Below are positions 27,481 to 29,112 of a DNA stretch of 29,112 nt, piece after piece. Position 1 is the first letter of the stretch; each line of letters opens with the position of its first letter. The position numbers were made by a program, and so were the translations under genes. Source of the stretch: Gnetum montanum (lineage: Eukaryota > Streptophyta > Gnetopsida > Gnetales > Gnetaceae); assembly GCA_015680685.1 (NCBI GenBank), contig MNCI01010525.1, forward strand, positions 205,382 to 234,493, in the 5' to 3' direction. A model generated the notes under the pieces. That model was not told the origin of the DNA, made no database searches, and saw only the letters and a list, made by a program, of their open reading frames with translations.

Positions 27481-28740
27481 ATTTTTTTCAAAATTCCTTA
27501 ATATTCAAAGTTAAAAAATGTTGTGAACAGCTATGTTGATGGATCCTTACTGATGCAACATAAAAATACTATAAATATGCATGACATTTAGCTCAATTTT
27601 TACATTTCACTTCAAACATATGAAGAGTTTTTGCAATTTTTCTAAGCCTACAGCCTTTCAAAATCCATAACTATTTGAACCCTTATCCTTTTTCATTTTT
27701 TCTTTAATCCACAAGCTTCTAGAGGTATTCTTTATGTTGTTGGGGCATCAAAAATTTAAGCTTTAATAGTAAAGTTTTCAGAAATTTTGCTAACAACTCA
27801 TAGATGAGGTACTTAAATAATATTAAAATAGCAATCCCAAGAGTTAATACAAATAATCAATCTTCATTGAAGAAAATTTTAAATAGTAATAAAATATTTC
27901 CATATGTTTGTGATCACTCAATAAGAACTTAACACTTGATTGAATAGTTGAAAGATTTCTAGACTAAAGAAGATTATATCTAAATAACTAATCTAGGGTT
28001 ACATTTGTGATATGAGATGGTACTAAAGTGAGGATTGCATGTAGGAGGGTCATCATATCCTACATAGAAATGATTCCATGTAGGAAGGAGGAAATAATAG
28101 AAATCACAACAACAACCCCAAGAGAAAGTTGTCGAGGAAATGCATGCTATTGAACCTTTCCATGAGGAGCTTGAGATGGAATCCATTCATTAGATTCCCA
28201 TATCTAAAATAGGACAATGTAGGTAGGATGAGATCCCAAGACCATGACACAATCTAGAGGTTAGGCTTACAAAGGCCTATGTTAAGAAGGTTTGAAGAAA
28301 ATAAGTTCAAAGCTTAATCCTTTAGGAGCTAAACTTCAAATCATTCCTAGAGTTAGCACTAGAAGAGATTAAGAACCAACTACAAGAGCTTCCATTATGA
28401 TCCATTCTCTTCACTAGTGGAGAATGGTAAATGGGAGAGACTTACCTATTCTGGTGTAGCTAATAAGGAGATGTAATCATCAAGATTAAAGATATCACCA
28501 TTTTTACTTAGTTGAGGTAAGTGCAAAGACCCTTGGATTATCAAATAGTGGGATGAAGCTAGCAAATATTTCAACACAAGAAGACCTAGAGGTAAAGAAA
28601 GAATTGATCTAATGGTGCTATGGAATTAACCATAATGATTATGGTGCCCTAACTAAGATGAAGTGAGCCTACTTTAAAATTGTATTCTATCACTTTAATC
28701 CCATGGTGAGAAGAAGCAAAGTGACTGCCTTCTCCACTAG
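27480..28740. other. Unassigned AT-rich DNA
   Basis: There is no LTR end, PBS or domain I can support. From about 28140 coding-like composition appears in shifting frames (for example PFHEELEMESIH near 28155), suggesting the start of the relic that is readable at 28741-28941. The Gyp2 3' LTR would be expected near 27870 by spacing, but no matching sequence is there. Confidence 0.35.
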
Positions 28741-28941
28741 GGCATATGTGGCTCTAAGTGGAAAATTCTAGGTCAATATTTTCTAGCTCATCTTCTAGAG
28801 ATCAAGAAGTATTTCAAGGAAAATGATGAAGGTAGGAAGATACTCCTCTTTTCCTATCTCATTAGAAAAATTTGCAAAAAGGGAGACATAGCCTGCTATG
28901 CCAATAATGTCATCCAAAAGGCTCCTCCTACATCATGGTAG
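28741..28941 (+). pseudogene. Unidentified decayed coding segment
   Basis: This is 66 open codons between stops, with no start. The readable text includes YFLAHLLEIKKYFKEND, ILLFSYLIRKICKKGD and CYANNVIQKAPPTSW. The pattern (helix, basic linker, hydrophobic L-F-S-Y-L-I-x-K-I-C-K) looks like real protein and resembles helical domains in plant retroelement-associated proteins, but I cannot name the family. The flanks up to the window end are in other frames. Confidence 0.35.
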
Positions 28942-29112
28942 GAAATAATAAAGGATAACGTACCTACCAAGATTCAAGAAAAGAAATTACCACCTTGACT
29001 ACCACTTGTAGTACTAGAGATAACTTCTCAAATGGTGGTAGCTACTAAATTTCTAAGGCAACTTAGAAAATCATAGTTGTAACAACAAGCCTTTAGAGGG
29101 GGTGGTAAGTCC

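Noticed and set aside
28018-28029. TGGTACTAAAGT as a PBS for a further copia element
   Set aside because: Eight of twelve matches to the initiator tRNA-Met PBS and no recognisable LTR end before it. Too weak to annotate.
1-29112. Intact host genes, tRNA or rRNA genes, DNA transposon terminal repeats
   Set aside because: None was seen on either strand; every coding signal belongs to decayed retroelement-type or unidentified relics.

Overview
The window looks like repeat-filled intergenic DNA from a seed plant with a large, slowly purged genome. I found no intact host gene, rRNA, tRNA or CRISPR array. Almost everything is nested, decayed LTR retrotransposon sequence. The plant assignment rests on Athila-like Ty3/gypsy proteins, SIRE/Maximus-like and other Ty1/copia proteins, and primer-binding sites resembling the 3' ends of plant tRNA-Asp and initiator tRNA-Met. 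A gymnosperm or similar large-genome plant is plausible from the depth of decay, but that is inference.

Layout, left to right. (1) 1-280: an LTR of family Gyp, reverse orientation, lying head to head with the next element, so that 1-219 and 304-521 form a large inverted repeat. (2) 281-7139: element Gyp1, with 5' LTR, tRNA-Asp-type PBS, gag and protease remnants, a long 3' noncoding region with simple repeats, a polypurine tract and a 3' LTR. It has no reverse transcriptase, RNase H or integrase, so it is an internally deleted non-autonomous form. (3) 7140-8978: flanking DNA containing a decayed coiled-coil-type reading frame on the minus strand. (4) 8979 to about 27480: Gyp2, an older relative of Gyp1 that still shows gag, protease, RT and integrase but has lost RNase H. 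Gyp2 is interrupted three times. At about 9710-11430 its 5' LTR holds a block that looks like a minus-strand solo LTR carrying three minisatellite arrays. At about 16904-20757 lies Copia1, a gag-only Ty1/copia element. At 21574-26665 lies Copia2, a structurally complete but dead Ty1/copia element. (5) about 27480-29112: unassigned AT-rich DNA ending in a decayed coding relic. No 3' LTR of Gyp2 was recognised.

Relative age: Gyp1 is the youngest gypsy insertion (sampled LTR blocks about 93% identical by eye, differences nearly all transitions). Copia2 is older (sampled LTR blocks roughly 86%). Gyp2 is oldest, because the other blocks sit inside it.

The most interesting points are: two different non-autonomous designs side by side (gag-protease only and gag only); short palindrome arrays placed upstream of candidate TATA boxes in several unrelated LTRs; the head-to-head LTR hairpin; the three-array minisatellite block with exact 25/35-bp unit alternation; and the replacement of catalytic Asp by Asn at all four checked copia sites and at the gypsy RT site.
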